The notes under the pieces: model-generated
The model's database searches: none
What the model was told of the DNA's origin: nothing
Seen by the model: the letters and a program-made list of their open reading frames with translations, nothing else
Shown here: positions 35,201 through 47,279 of the stretch, in pieces
How positions within the stretch are numbered: position 1 is the first letter of the stretch
Layout of the letters: each line of letters starts with the position of its first letter
Translations under genes and position numbers: made by a program
Assembly (NCBI RefSeq): GCF_000801105.2
Contig: NC_079515.1
Location: forward strand, 18,127,407-18,191,406
Direction: 5' to 3'
DNA from: Raphanus sativus
Taxonomy: Eukaryota; Streptophyta; Magnoliopsida; Brassicales; Brassicaceae
DNA length: 64,000 nt

Positions 35201-35670
35201 GCTTTCGTCTGCGACTTTAAGAACCTCTTTGCCTGCAATTTCATGAGTACCAGTGATACCGTCAATGCTAGGAAATAGACTTCTCTATTAAGTGTAGACT
35301 TGGAAGAATATAAGCATAAAATAACAGTTAGTCAGTTACCAGGTTTTTGTTTTGTCAAAATGGTAAATGGTAATTTCATTTACTGTTTAAACTATTTTTA
35401 CATTTGATTAAATATGTTGTCCACTTTTCCATTTCTACTGAGACTTTGAACCATATTTTGCAGAATCCTCCTAAATTATAAATGAAATTAATCATCTGCT
35501 AACTTTTATTATTAACTCTTTGCCATAGCTATAAGAGATATACAACTTTAATGTTTAGTGTTTACTAATCATAGAAGCTAAAAAGTTGTAGTATGAAACC
35601 AGGAACACCATGTTTCTTTTACCATTATTTTATTATGTCACTTATTACTTTTTGGTATCGTTTTATACTA
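35201..35670. other. LINE upstream flank, no gene
   Basis: No coding signal. 35278-35400 (gacttctctattaa, then ttttgttttgtcaaaa and aatggtaattt) is shared with 50762-50870, an unidentified dispersed repeat. Confidence 0.5.
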
Positions 35671-35675
35671 TGAAA

Positions 35676-36156
35676 CTAAGATAAGACCTGCGCTTTGCGT
35701 TGGGTGAACTTATATAATAAAAATTAAAACTATATAGTATTGACAAATTAAATATGTATATATGTTTGAATTTTTTTAATATGCATACAATTGTGTTTTC
35801 TTTATATAATTATTTATATGTTGGTCTGAACATTTGTAATTGTAATAGTGGACCGAAATCTATTTTTAATATATGGCGAGCATGATCGATTAGAGCTTAA
35901 AATTTTTATCACCCTGTTTATACTTATAAAAATCGTAATGTGGTCATCAAGTGAATTTTTATTACAAAACATGTTATACAATTTTTTAATTCGTTACTTT
36001 AACATCATTGAGAACTATTTTAATGGTTTTAGAACCATCACTTAGTATTGTTTTCAAAATCGAATTACTTTGACCTTAGTTTTCCACATAGTTTTGAAAG
36101 ATTTCAATTGGACGACTAAATTGATGCAGCATATTTTCTTATTTTAAATCGTTAGC

Positions 36157-36199
<43 letters not shown>

Positions 36200-37110
36200 T
36201 ATGAATATTTATTAAATAAAAATCAGTATTAATATAATTTTATGATTATTTGTATTTTGTTATAACAAAACAAATTAAGCCATCGATCACAAAATTTTCA
36301 AAGTGGAATTTTAAAATTTCTAATAATTTATGGTCGTTTAAAAATAAAAATATAACATCTAAGAAAAAATCTAATTTTTTATTATATGGTTAATGTGATT
36401 GTTTAATATGTTTTAATAGTATAAAATTAAACAAAAAGAGGTAAGGTACAAAAATTGTTATCAAATATTTATTATTCATAATCATTAATCGTCATATATA
36501 TGTTAGTCTTATTAGGTAATTCTGTAGCTTTTATTTAATGAAAGTGCAAGAATATTTTTTGTATACTATTTATTGGTTTGATAGTTAGTTTAATAAAAAT
36601 ATAATATAAATTAAGATGAACCAACCTATTTTTCTACAAATTCTGCATTTCATTCTCATGGTGTCACATAACTACAAAATAATGTTGTAATGTTTCTCAA
36701 TTAATATATAAGGGATATTAAACCATTGATCATTAATTTTTAACATAATAATTTTCACAATTTTATTAATTTATTGTTGGTTTTTTAAATTCAAAATATA
36801 ACATATACGAAAAAATCTAAATTTTAATTTTATAGCTAATTTGATTGTTTAATTTATTTTAATAATATAAAATTATACAAAAATGATGGAGGATATATAA
36901 ATTTTTTACTGAATCTTATTTAGTAGAATCATTAATGATCATATATATATTAGTCATATTTGGTCATTCCATAGCTTTTATTTAAGAAATATGAAAAATA
37001 ATTTATAGAAATTATATTCAGTCGATTTTTCAATTAAATGTGAGAGTGACACGTGGCAAAATTACTGTAAATGCATTAACGCTAATGCTTCTCTTTTAAT
37101 ATATAAAGGA
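35676..37110 (-). mobile_element. Non-autonomous Helitron with duplicated 5' end
   Basis: The minus strand begins TCCTTTATATATTAAAAGAG at 37110 (host A before it) and ends with a decayed hairpin and TTAG (35676-35679; the consensus would be CTAG), followed by T. No Rep/helicase is present. A second 5' terminus (TCCCTTATATATTAATTGAG) starts at 36715 on the minus strand, followed by the same succession of sequences as the first. The interior is thus a tandem duplication of about 400-445 bp. A G-box-like gacacgtggc lies near the 5' end (about 37050). Confidence 0.8.
36161..36194. repeat. (TA)n microsatellite
   Basis: Uninterrupted TA dinucleotide run inside the Helitron. Similar runs occur at 15580-15599, 45803-45827 and 58840-58862. 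Confidence 0.95.
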
Positions 37111-37955
37111 TAAACAACTATATAGAAACTTGAAATATAATAAGTGTCTGCTTACATACATATCAAACAAACATGCATGATACTATTCAACTTTGCCAGC
37201 AAAAGAATAAGAACATCAAGGAAAAATAAATTTTGTTCACTTTGGAGTTCTTTATTAAGCGTATATGATGGTGAGATAAACATTTGCACAGTTCGTATTA
37301 TGGAACTTCTTCTACTAAGAACGTAAAAACATAAACCTATACAATATATATATTTTTTTTTTTTTGCTAAAACCTATACAATATATACAATTTGATTATA
37401 GTCATACGGGTTACTCTTATATATAGATGTGATCAATAACGTAAAAGCATAAACATATACAATGACAACAAATGCAAAAGTCGTTTCACCATCCTTACTT
37501 CATATATTATAAGAGAGAATCCGAAATGGGATTTATAATTTGATCTACGCAAGCCCTTATATAAACTTAGTAGTACCACTGCAGCTACAATGGCTTCCTT
37601 TGAGCTTTAGAGAACCATATCGAGAGTGTTGCCAATACCTTTTTATCATATTGTAGATGTTAGATACATTAAAGTAGTAACCCACGTTTCGAAAATTAAA
37701 AGTTTGGTTTTCAGTATTTTCTTAAATCAGAAAAGGACCTTATGTCTGACAGATGATCTTTTGGGCGTAGCACAACTGCATTTTGACTCAACTATAGGTA
37801 TGCACTAATGCAAGTTTCCTCTTACTAACGGACTCAAATTAGAATGCATTTGTGATGTTTGTGTTTTTGTTTTAAGACTGAATGGCAAAAGAGCTCCGTT
37901 CCGTGACAACTTTTAATGATCTCTGAAACAAATAAAAGCATTGGAAATGGAGGAT
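37111..37955. other. AT-rich DNA, no gene
   Basis: No coding motifs and no clear repeat ends. Contains a T-run with aaacctatacaatatata duplicated on either side of it (about 37335-37395). Confidence 0.4.
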
Positions 37956-37960
37956 AACAA

Positions 37961-38490
37961 TGTAAGCTCAAGAAATTGGAGCTTGATAGGTTGCTGCAGT
38001 GGTGAAGTTTTGGTTCGTATACATGTGTTATATATGGAGAATGATGTGTGATACAAGTTTCGGAAGAATAAAAAAGAAACGTCAAGATGTGATGATGTGG
38101 AATATTTCCTTATGTCTGGTTCACGAAATAAAGATTATTAGATCACAAATTGGAAGATTTGGTGATGCTAAAATATAAGAAAATATTATTTGATATATAC
38201 CCTGAGTTTTCTTAAAATTAGGGTTAGTGCTTTACACGTTGTAATTCTCATAGAGAACCAAAAAGGGTTTTGGGATTTCTTAGCTGAGTGAGTCGAAAGA
38301 CTTGATCAACAGGTGTTGAGTCAAGCAAGTTGGGTTATTAGGAATCGATCAGTGTCAAGCCGTGTGTGGCGTTGTGTAATTCGGATTAAGCAAGTTTGTA
38401 AGAGATTGTGTAAAGGATTTCTAATAAAAGAGATAAGTGTTCTTTGGAATAACTTTGTGCCTTCTGTTCTCGTTGTATCTCGAACTTTCA
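37961..38490 (+). repeat. 5' LTR of TR-GAG element
   Basis: 530 bp, TG...CA. It carries the sequence ttttaaaattagggttagtg and ends ctcgaactttca directly before the primer site. It should hold promoter and polyadenylation signals. Confidence 0.9.
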
Positions 38491-38492
38491 AT

Positions 38493-38504
38493 TGGTATCA
38501 GAGC
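38493..38504 (+). other. Primer binding site (initiator-Met tRNA)
   Basis: TGGTATCAGAGC, the exact complement of the plant initiator-Met tRNA 3' end, two bases after the LTR. Confidence 0.92.
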
Positions 38505-38561
38505 GGGACACCTAAACGAAAGAGAGTTCTTCGAACCAAGGTGAGATCCTGAGAAGAGAAT

Positions 38562-40075
38562 ATGGCAATTTTGGCACAAAATATGTTGCTGCTGAATGAT
38601 GTGAATTATGGGTATTGGAAAGTGAGAATGAGAGCAAACTTACGTGGGGCTGATGAAGATATCTGGACAGTTGTTCAAACTGGATGGGAAGAACCGTTTG
38701 TGATGCAAGAAGATGGTTTGAAGATACCTAAACTGAAGACAAAGTGGACAGCAACAGAGAAAAAGTTTTCAAGGTTTAATGTAAGAGCACTGGATACAAT
38801 CTTCAGTTCTGTAGATGGAAAGCAATTTGAGCTTATACAGGGATGTGAATAGCTAAGGAAGCTTGGGATATACTACAAAATGCTTTCGAGGGTACTGCGA
38901 ATGTTAGGAGGATAGGATTGGACTTGCTTGCATCACTGTTTGAAGACATAAGGATGAGGGATGATGAGAAGATAGGAGATTTCAGTGCGAAGCTCAGCTC
39001 CATAGCCAATGAAGCACAAGTTTTAGGTAAAAAATATGAAGATGCAAAATTGGTGAAGAAGTTTTTGTGATGTTTGCCTACTAAGTTTGCAGCACATAAA
39101 GCAGCCATAACATTGACGATGAACACTGATGAACTGAAGTATGCTGAGGTAGTAGGGATATTAAAGGCTGAGGAGATGGAATTGGAATCTAAGTGTTCAA
39201 AACTTGCTCAAGACTCACGAATTACAGTTGATGAAGACATCCAGAAAGCTAAGAAGCCTGAAGAATCTATTCACTTGGTGATTCAGAAACTTGAAGAAAC
39301 CATGAATCTTTTGAATAAGATGTCCAACGACAGACTGCCAAGAGAAGAAGAAAGACATAAATGGCAGGCAGTGGTGTGTTTTAATTGTCATGGTATTGGG
39401 CATGTCAAAACAGATTGTCCATCATTCAAGAGAAAAGAAATCAAGTGTAATAGGTGTAATGGTTATGGGCACATAAAATCAGATTGTGTGAATACCAAGA
39501 AGATGAAGATGAAGAGAAGTTGCAGTGATAAAGTGCCAGAGAGAAAAGAAGATGCTCTCAATTTCGTGTCTCTTCATGGAGTTATAGGGTCTGAAAAAGA
39601 CATTACTAAAGATGAAATTCGTATGTCAGGTGTGTCACACACCAATTCAGATGCGTCACACAGTGATACAGAAAGTGATTTAGATGCAGATCTTCTAGCC
39701 GAGTATAAGGTTCTCTTTGGTAAATTTGCAGAACTCAGTCACGAAAACCTACAGCTCATCAAGGATAAAGCTGTCTTAAAAGATCAAGTCAACACCCTAG
39801 AGATGGAACGGACTGATGCGAAGGGTGAATCAAAGTGTAAGGTGAGAGAGGATGATAATGAAGACGAGCTTCAGTCTCTTAAGAGAGTTATTGCAGAGCA
39901 GAATCAAGTTCAACAAGAGTCTGAAATAAAGTTTCATCAGATGAAACAGCTGTTGAATCAAGAAGTTGAGAAGAGTCAGCTTCTGCAAAGACAACTTGCT
40001 GAGAACTACAAGAAAGTGAGAATGTTGAACACTGGATCAGCAAGTCTGGATCATTTCTTGTCAATTGGGTTATAA
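38562..40075 (+). pseudogene. gag of TR-GAG element, two lesions
   Basis: The ATG at 38562 starts MAILAQNMLLLNDVNYGYW, a DUF4219/UBN2-type copia Gag start. The frame stops at 38850 (TAG). Shifting by one base restores AKEAWDILQNAFEGT, the conserved UBN2 region, so a single-base deletion is likely there. A TGA at 39068 in the position of an expected CGA (FL-R-CLPTKF) looks like a C-to-T change. The remainder (39071-40075) has two CCHC zinc knuckles (CFNCHGIGHVKTDC and CNRCNGYGHIKSDC) and then a long heptad-rich coiled coil to the end. Gag would package element RNA into particles. With only two lesions, the frame was coding until fairly recently. Confidence 0.88.
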
Positions 40076-40560
40076 AGGGACGACTTCACAAGAGGTTGAC
40101 AAGAATGAAGGAATCAAGTTTGTAAAACGCTCAATCCCAGTTGTTTCAGCTGAACGAAAGAATGAAACTCAAGCAAAGACTGTGGTTCCAAAGATACAAG
40201 ACAGAAAAGTTGTTGCTAAGCGAATGAATGGCTCTCTTTTGTGGTAAAACCGGACATACTGTTGCTTTCTGTTATTCCCAGAGAAACCAGATTGAGAGAG
40301 CTTGGAGAATGAATCTTTGCTATGTGGAACCTAAAAGATATTGACATGTATGGATAGCTAAGAAAGATCTGTATCCTAAGTTTACGAAAGGTGTGTTACA
40401 CGAGCATATCAATGTGTCATACACTCGAATGGAAGATCAATATACTGAACTTGAAGAGCCAATTCGATGGCTTAGAAGGTGTTGAGAGTTTGGTGGTCCC
40501 ACAAGTATCATGAAGTTTTTCACAGATTTTTCACTCAAGCAGGGGGAGATGATACTTGGT
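40076..40560 (+). pseudogene. Degraded C-terminal gag extension of TR-GAG element
   Basis: In a shifted frame near 40226 the reading ALFCGKTGHTVAFCYSQRNQ continues to LCYVEPKRY and then a stop. It resembles a third zinc knuckle found downstream of Gag in this family, but the first cysteine is missing and the frame is broken. No protease D(S/T)G motif follows. Confidence 0.55.
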
Positions 40561-40625
40561 TAATGGGAGTTGATCATTTGCTACAGTGGTTAGAGTTTAG
40601 TGAGCTTGAGTTGTAAAACTCAGTG

Positions 40626-40639
40626 AAAAATGGGGAGAA
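40626..40639 (+). promoter_or_regulatory. Polypurine tract of TR-GAG element
   Basis: aaaaatggggagaa directly before the 3' LTR, with one T interrupting the purines. Confidence 0.8.
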
Positions 40640-41168
40640 TGTAAGCTCAAGAAATTGGAGCTTGATAGGTTGCTGCAGTGGTGAAGTTTTGGTTCGTATA
40701 CATGTGTTACATATGGAGAATGATGTGTGACACAAGCTTCGGAAGAATAAAAAAAAACGTCAAGATGTGATGATGTGGAATATTTCCTTATGTCTGGTTC
40801 ACGAAATAAAGATTATTAGATCACAAATTAGAAGATTTGGTGATGTTAAAATATCGGAAAATATTATTTGATATATATCCTGAGTTTTCTTAAAATTAGG
40901 GTTAGTACTTTAGACGTTGTAATTCTCATAGAGAACCAAAAAGGGTTTTGGGGTTTCTTAGCTGAGTGAGTCGAGAGACTTGATCAACAGGTGTTGAGTC
41001 AAGCAAGTTGGGTTATTAGGAATCGATCCGTGTCAAGCTATGTGTGGCGTTGTGTAATTTGGATTAAGCAAGTTTGTAAGAGATTGTGTAAAAGATTTCT
41101 AATAAAAGAGATAAGTGTTCTTCAGAATAACTTTATGCCTTCTGTTCTTGCTGTATCTCGAACTTTCA
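40640..41168 (+). repeat. 3' LTR of TR-GAG element
   Basis: 529 bp, aligned end to end with the 5' LTR. Most differences are transitions. Confidence 0.9.
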
Positions 41169-41173
41169 AACAA

Positions 41174-44110
41174 AACGATGAAAGCTTTGAAATTCCAAGT
41201 GATAGAGTTAAACCAATATCACGACAATGACCAGTCATACAACATATTATAGATCCAATTAGTTTCTCATCACGTTATGAACTAAATAATATAACAATTA
41301 CGTGTTTCGTATAAGCAAATCCCCGTGTTTACTATTAGTAGAAAAAGGAAACATTTTTCGTTAATATACTAAGTTTTTGTGAGGAGCTCTATTCTAACGA
41401 CACGTAAAGTATCGTGAGGCTGAGTGTACATTTTCCTCGACCACTCAGCCAGGGCCGTGCCAATCAGCCAATGTTATGAGGTTTGAGGTATTGGATCAGG
41501 CCCCTCTCATATCTGTAAATATTTTTTTTTTTTTGAAAAAAGGCATATATCTGTAAATATTGAGACACCATATTTGTTGATACTTATAGAGTATTTGCAC
41601 TCTACACACAAGAATTATAGGTAAATTAGGTGAATACACATGCAGCCTTTTCTTAGTTTATATCGAAATATTTATGACCATTTTACCCTATTCCATATAC
41701 GTTTCACTTATTCAATATCTCCCCTTCTACAAAAAAAAAATCTATGGAATCCGTGTTTCTCTTTCCTCTCTCCTTCTTTCTTTTTCTCCCTTCTCTTAAT
41801 CTTTCAATCCTATCCGAGAGATGTATATGTTTGAGGAGGCTTTCTTTTAATCTTGTTGTCTTTCTGCTGCATGTGGCTTCGGATCATCTTGATCATCGGT
41901 GTAGATCTAATCTTAAATCTGGCCAGCAGTTTGGGGTGGTTCTGTTTTTCCCTTTTTTTCCTGGCTGAAATCTCTCCTCTGATTGATTCCATCTTCTGCA
42001 GATGTCGAAGTTTTTTTTGCATGATAAACAAATAGTTGAAAGTCACTTACAGATTTATACGAGCCAATAAACTTTTTAACCATATATAATTTATGTATTT
42101 AGATTTCAAATTATATTTAACATTCATTGTTAGATTGCTAACATATTCAATAACATAAAAATATATTGTTAGATGGCCAACAATTTTAATAGCAAATAAC
42201 AATTTATTTATACATTTAAATCTTTGAATTCTTTTGAGAGATTCTTTGTTAGCCGACTAATATATCTAATAACATGTAACAATTTAATTGTACTTTTACA
42301 TTTATCTTTGAATTAGTTTTTGAGTTTTTTGTTAGATGGTTAACATATCCAATACTGTATAACAATTTATTTATCTTTGAATATTTACATTGCACACATA
42401 TTAAGTGTTGTTAATAATGAGCCATATTAATGTTAGACCGCATCAATTTTGTAGACGTGAACAAACTGAGTCAACTCACAGTTATTCAACTCAGCAAAAG
42501 AACAAATTTATCGTTTTTTTGAAAAGTATCGAATACCATTGTTATCATCAAAACTTTTCTCAACTGTACTTTCTTTCTTCCACAACGACTACACTTTTTT
42601 CCTATTTGGTGGTTTCATAGATTTTGGATCTTTTTACAGCAGGCCATGTCAGTGTCGTCTTTGAGTGAGAAAGATAATAAATTGAAGAAACTCTAAATTG
42701 AAAGATACATATCATAAAATTTTAACCGGATTGACGACGGTGAGTAATAGTCGTGGAGGTGGAAGAAGGAACAACACATATATTAAAATATAGTGAACGT
42801 ATGTCGTATAAATCTTTATAAAATATGTTGTGGGGGTTAAAGAAGAGATGACAATTTTGTTGACAAGTGGATATAATCGTCATACCTATTATTCTAGAAC
42901 GAAAACAATATACGGAGTATTTTACCTTCGTGTAGACATAATCTAAAATGTTTCTCAGAACCAAAAGGACTGTTTTGTCATTACGTCATTCCTAGTTGAT
43001 TTTTAAACCTCACACAATTTATACCTTGGGTATTTACTTAATTAACTACTTCTTTATAGATTTTGACCCAATTCACTCAAGCAAACTGTAATATAATTAC
43101 CGAAAACAACATTTCTGTAATTATTCCATTTCTAACATTCTTTTCTATTTTTATTTATAATCATGGACACTGACCATCTTTTTAGAGATGAAAGTAATTT
43201 TTTTTACTGTGTATATATATACATCCACTACGCAGTTGTACATCCTTTGCCATTAGAAGTTTGTATAATTTTTCTCATATAATAATTTTAAAATTCAAAA
43301 TAAAAAAAAATAAATTATTTTTAATTTACCTTTTACATTAAAAGTTACTATTACATTAATGTTACTATTTTTGTTATTATTTAAAATAAATGAATTATTT
43401 TTTTCCTCAATTAGACCTCAGATACTCTAGGCGCGGCAATGCACTCAGTAAATAGATATCTTAATCTGATTAACCTTTTGCATTCAATCCGATTTCATAT
43501 ACTATCACCATGAATAATTTTATTGAGATCACTACTTGTAGTAGTCGAAGTGAAGTATTGTGATGAATAAATTAGGAGTTTATATTAATATATATAGAGA
43601 TACGATGTGAATGAGATGGAGAGAGAAAGAAAAATAACACGCGTGGAAAGTGGGAATAACGGTGGGATGCAATCTTCGACGTTTGCTAAGAAAGCACTCA
43701 AAATGAGATCAGATATGACACTCCTACTCTTCTTTTTGTAACTCACTTTATTTACATTATCTTCTTCAATTCACACCACCTCTTCCCAGCCGTCTATAAT
43801 TGAATCATTATGCTTTTTAAGAGCAGTTACGACTATTAAAAAAATTACCTAAACTAGCCAACCATGCTATATGAAAAAGTCATCTAAACTATGAATGGAA
43901 AAATCAGATCAAACATTGCTAGTCTTGCATATCAAGTGGATCAAGCAGAAACAATAATGAATCAAGTTAATTTAATAGTACAAGTATGGATTAAACAGAT
44001 TTAACAATTAAAAACATATATCCAATTAAAAAGCAGTCCCTAATATTCACAAAAATAAAGTCATTTATATAAAATTTTGTGTTATTATTTATTCTCATAA
44101 ATAAAAATAT
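41174..44110. other. AT-rich intergenic DNA; possible 5'-UTR-like fragment
   Basis: No intact gene. 41740-42050 has a CT-rich leader followed by a splice-acceptor-like tctgcag directly before ATG (42001) and a short frame (MSKFFLHDK, then stop). It could be a truncated host-gene start. 43590-43810 has promoter-like composition with an acacgcgtgg motif but no following gene. Confidence 0.35.
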
Positions 44111-44112
44111 TA

Positions 44113-45062
44113 ATTTTTTTTGTCAGCAACAATACAGACTCATATTGACTCTGTTAATCAAACTGGGGAATCCGAATCCATGTGGACTACGTAAGACTGT
44201 TGCTTTCTTGCACTGCGTTCTAGACAGTCCGCCTTTGTATTCTTTGTCCTGAGTATATGGACCACCTCCGACGAATTGAAGCTTCTTTTCAAAGTTCGTA
44301 TGTCTTCCAAATAACTTGCAAAGGCTGGCCATTCATCTGGTTCTGAAACCATCTTCACCAATTGCGAACAATATGTTGCAAAGTAACATTATGCTGCCTC
44401 AAGTTCCTCATACATTCCATTTCCCAAATTAAAGCTTCATTCTCTGAGTGCAAAGGAGAAAGACTTGCTCTCGTGTTCCTTGCACCCATTAACCCATCAA
44501 ACCCTTCCAACGTACTATACCACCCTTGGCCTGAAAAGCTCTCATTCACCTTCCATGATCCATCCGAGAAGCACCACCTGCCTGGGATTAATGGAAACTA
44601 TGTTGTGTTTGATTGTTTAGAAACGTCTAATCCTTGGTTAAGGGAACTTTGGGCTTCTTTCCATAGTCGAGACTCTGTTTCTGCCAGCTGAAGAGTATCC
44701 CGTGAATCAATATCCAAATTACTAAAAAAATTACAATTTATTGCTATCCAAATATACCATAGGATCCATGCGAAATGATGATCATCGATTACGGAGGGTA
44801 CCAGCCAGAATAAATGATCCATATTTGCAAATAATGATTTGTTGGAGAAAATTGTTGGATTTAATGGAATCCTAGACAATGCCCATACTTGAACCGCTGG
44901 TGGACATTCGAAGAAAATATGATTGATGGATTTTTCCTGGTCTCCACATCTTGAACATATAATATCTCCTTGTATTCCTCTACCTTTGAGATTCTTTTTA
45001 ACCGCTATACAACCGGACAGCATTTGCCAAAGGAAATGTTTCATTTTCGGTGGACATTTTAT
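44113..45062 (-). mobile_element. 5'-truncated LINE: zf-RVT and RNase H tail
   Basis: The minus strand begins MKHFLWQMLSGCIAVKKNL and continues CSRCGDQEKSINHIFFECPPAVQVW, the zinc-binding reverse-transcriptase tail (C..C...H..F.C) of plant LINEs (44598-45044). The RNase H-like region follows: MNESFSGQGWYSTLEGF, SENEALIWEMECMRNL (44355-44549) and EPDEWPAFASYLEDIRTLK, HILRTKNTKADCLERSAR (44158-44361). It ends at a T-run on the plus strand (about 44114-44122), the poly(A) side. At least two frame changes occur. 5' truncation is normal for LINE insertions. Confidence 0.85.
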
Positions 45063-45186
45063 TTTCCAACAATGTGCCTTTAATGGATTCTAAGTGAAAT
45101 CCCAAAGTAAAATTGTTGAAATCATTTATGTTACGATTCCTTGGTAATCCATCAGAAAGTTTTCAACAAATTCCTAACAAACATTA

Positions 45187-46207
45187 TCTATATTATTAAA
45201 AGAGAAGTACATATATAAAATATCCCTTAGTTTTCAGTGTTATTTACACTTTCATGCTACTGACATTAACTAATACTTCCTATTTTAATGTTATCTTTTT
45301 CACTTTGATTAATGTGTTTTCCAAAATTAAATTTGAATTAAATATACAATTAAATAATACTTCCTATTTTAATGCTTTGTCTTTTCCACTTACATTAATC
45401 TGTTTTCTAAAATTAAATTTGAATTAAATACACTTCATTAACTTCAATTAAATCAATGTCAAATTCAAAAAAATACATTTTATTGGACAAAAAATTCATC
45501 GAAATTATAATATCAATTCTTCATTGAACAAATCTGAACGAAAAATTATTACCAAATTTAAACCGAAACTAGATAATATCCAAACGGATTTACCATTTTG
45601 GTATCTAGAGAACCATAACTAAACCTTATCCGGACGAAATATTTTGGATATTCGAATGTATTTAAATCATATTTATATACTTCAATATGTTAGCTATATT
45701 CGAGTTAATATCCAAGATATAAGCTATTTTAAGTTGATTTGAAATATAAAAAATAGTCAAAAGTAAACATCTAAAGTAGATAAACAATAATCAAAACACC
45801 AAATATATATATATATATATATATATTTATTCTTCATCCAAATATTCAAGTTAAATTTATTATAATTTTTAATTTAGGTACTTTAGTTTACATTACTCAA
45901 ATTTACATGTTATATTTTAGACTTAAGGATATTTAAAGATATATAAATTTTGAAAATTTAAAAATAATTTAAACGGGTTATCAAACCGGCAAAGATCTAA
46001 ATCAAACAGGAACCAAAGTTTATAAATACCGGAATAGAGATAGAATCTTTAAACTCGAAAATATCAAACCCGAATAAATTTTAACCGGATTCGAGTGGAT
46101 ACCCAAATACCTATTCCTAGCTTAGTCAATATAAAACGATCAAATATTATAAATATACTATTTAATATAAATAAATAAAAACTAAAACCGCACGGATCAA
46201 GATCTAG
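45187..46207 (+). mobile_element. Short non-autonomous Helitron, 1021 bp
   Basis: It starts TCTATATTATTAAAAGAGAAG after a host A and ends ...cggatcaagatCTAG before T. The 3' hairpin is decayed (only ccg/cgg remains). The interior is AT-rich with repeated aaccgaa/cccgaat motifs and has no coding capacity. The 5' end is of the same type as that of the 35.7-37.1 kb Helitron. Confidence 0.75.
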
Positions 46208-47270
46208 TATACGTTATATGTAAGACTCATAAATTACCGAGGAAGACAATATTTGTTACATATATCATTGCTTAGGAAGAAAATATTTGTTTTATAAATT
46301 ACCGAGGAAGACAATAGTTTTTTTTTTTGTAAAAGTAAAAGAAAATGTCTGTCAACTTCTGGAAACCAAAAGGTTTATTGAACTGATTTAGTCTGAGAAT
46401 TTTTAGTTTAATTAATTATCCAAATATTAACTTTTATGAAAGTAATTAAATATGAGATTTTATTTAACTATATTAAATTTCTATTATTTAAGTGAAATTA
46501 AGTAAAATAATTGTTATAATATTCGTCGGAAATTAGAAATAATATGCTGAAATTTGTCGAAAATGTTAACAAAAAAATATTAAGAATTTTCTCCAAAGTT
46601 CATCAGGATACTATTTACTGACGAACCTTAGATTGCCAGTAATATTATCGGCAACCAATGATTTAAACCCTACTCAATTCCGAGGCCGAACTAGCAAACA
46701 TGGTGCTCATATATTTAATCTGATTTGATTTTTAAGAACCTATTATTTAATAATCTACAAAAACCACTAAAATATGGGATTAGTGATATTATTATTTATC
46801 TTACTTAAAAATATGTTATAAATATGTTATAGAAAGTGTTACAAAATATACATGTTACAAAAATATACATATACATATATATATACATATATGTTATAGA
46901 ATTCTTAAATTTGCAAAGATGCTGAATAAACAAACCCATAATTGATGGAACCTTTAAATTGAGCCTTCTGATTTATCTTTATTGTATAAAATAAAAATTA
47001 AATTACTTGACTTGTGATTCTTACGATTTTGAAGAAGATTTAGATATGCTATCTTCAAAATGAAGTGAATGAGGATGAAAAAACCCAAATTATAATGTGA
47101 TTTGGTATTGTTTTACTTTTCTTATCATCAGTATATTAGAATTTTGGTATTTTGTGTAGTTTATTTTGTATTTAAAATTTAATTTATTACTCAAATGAGA
47201 CATTTAAATACTTACTAATATTTATCTTGTTATATTTTTATGGTACTTTTGCAAAAAATAACCTAAAATT
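46208..47270. other. AT-rich DNA with CACTA-like motifs, no gene
   Basis: 46520-46680 contains gtcggaaatt, tttgtcgaaaatg, actgacgaacc and tatcggcaacc, reminiscent of subterminal repeats of CACTA transposons. No CACTA terminus could be placed. The rest is plain AT-rich DNA with an acaaaatatacat cluster at 46840-46900. Confidence 0.35.
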
Positions 47271-47279
47271 TGAAATCAA

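Larger units (their letters stand above)
37961..41168 (+). mobile_element. Gag-only LTR retrotransposon (TR-GAG type), 3208 bp
   Basis: It is flanked by a perfect 5-bp duplication AACAA (37956-37960 and 41169-41173). LTRs of about 530 bp start TGTAAGCTC and end CTTTCA. An exact initiator-Met tRNA primer site TGGTATCAGAGC lies just inside the 5' LTR, and a polypurine tract aaaaatggggagaa abuts the 3' LTR. The 2.15-kb interior encodes a Gag-like protein only: no protease, integrase or reverse transcriptase is detectable. It must have been copied by enzymes from an autonomous, probably copia-type, partner. The LTRs differ at roughly 20-25 positions (about 4%), so the insertion is moderately old. 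Confidence 0.92.

Noticed and set aside
38313..38552. 79-residue frame, with a near-identical frame at 40991-41230
   Set aside because: Both lie in the paired LTRs of the gag-only element; the similarity reflects LTR identity, not a gene family.
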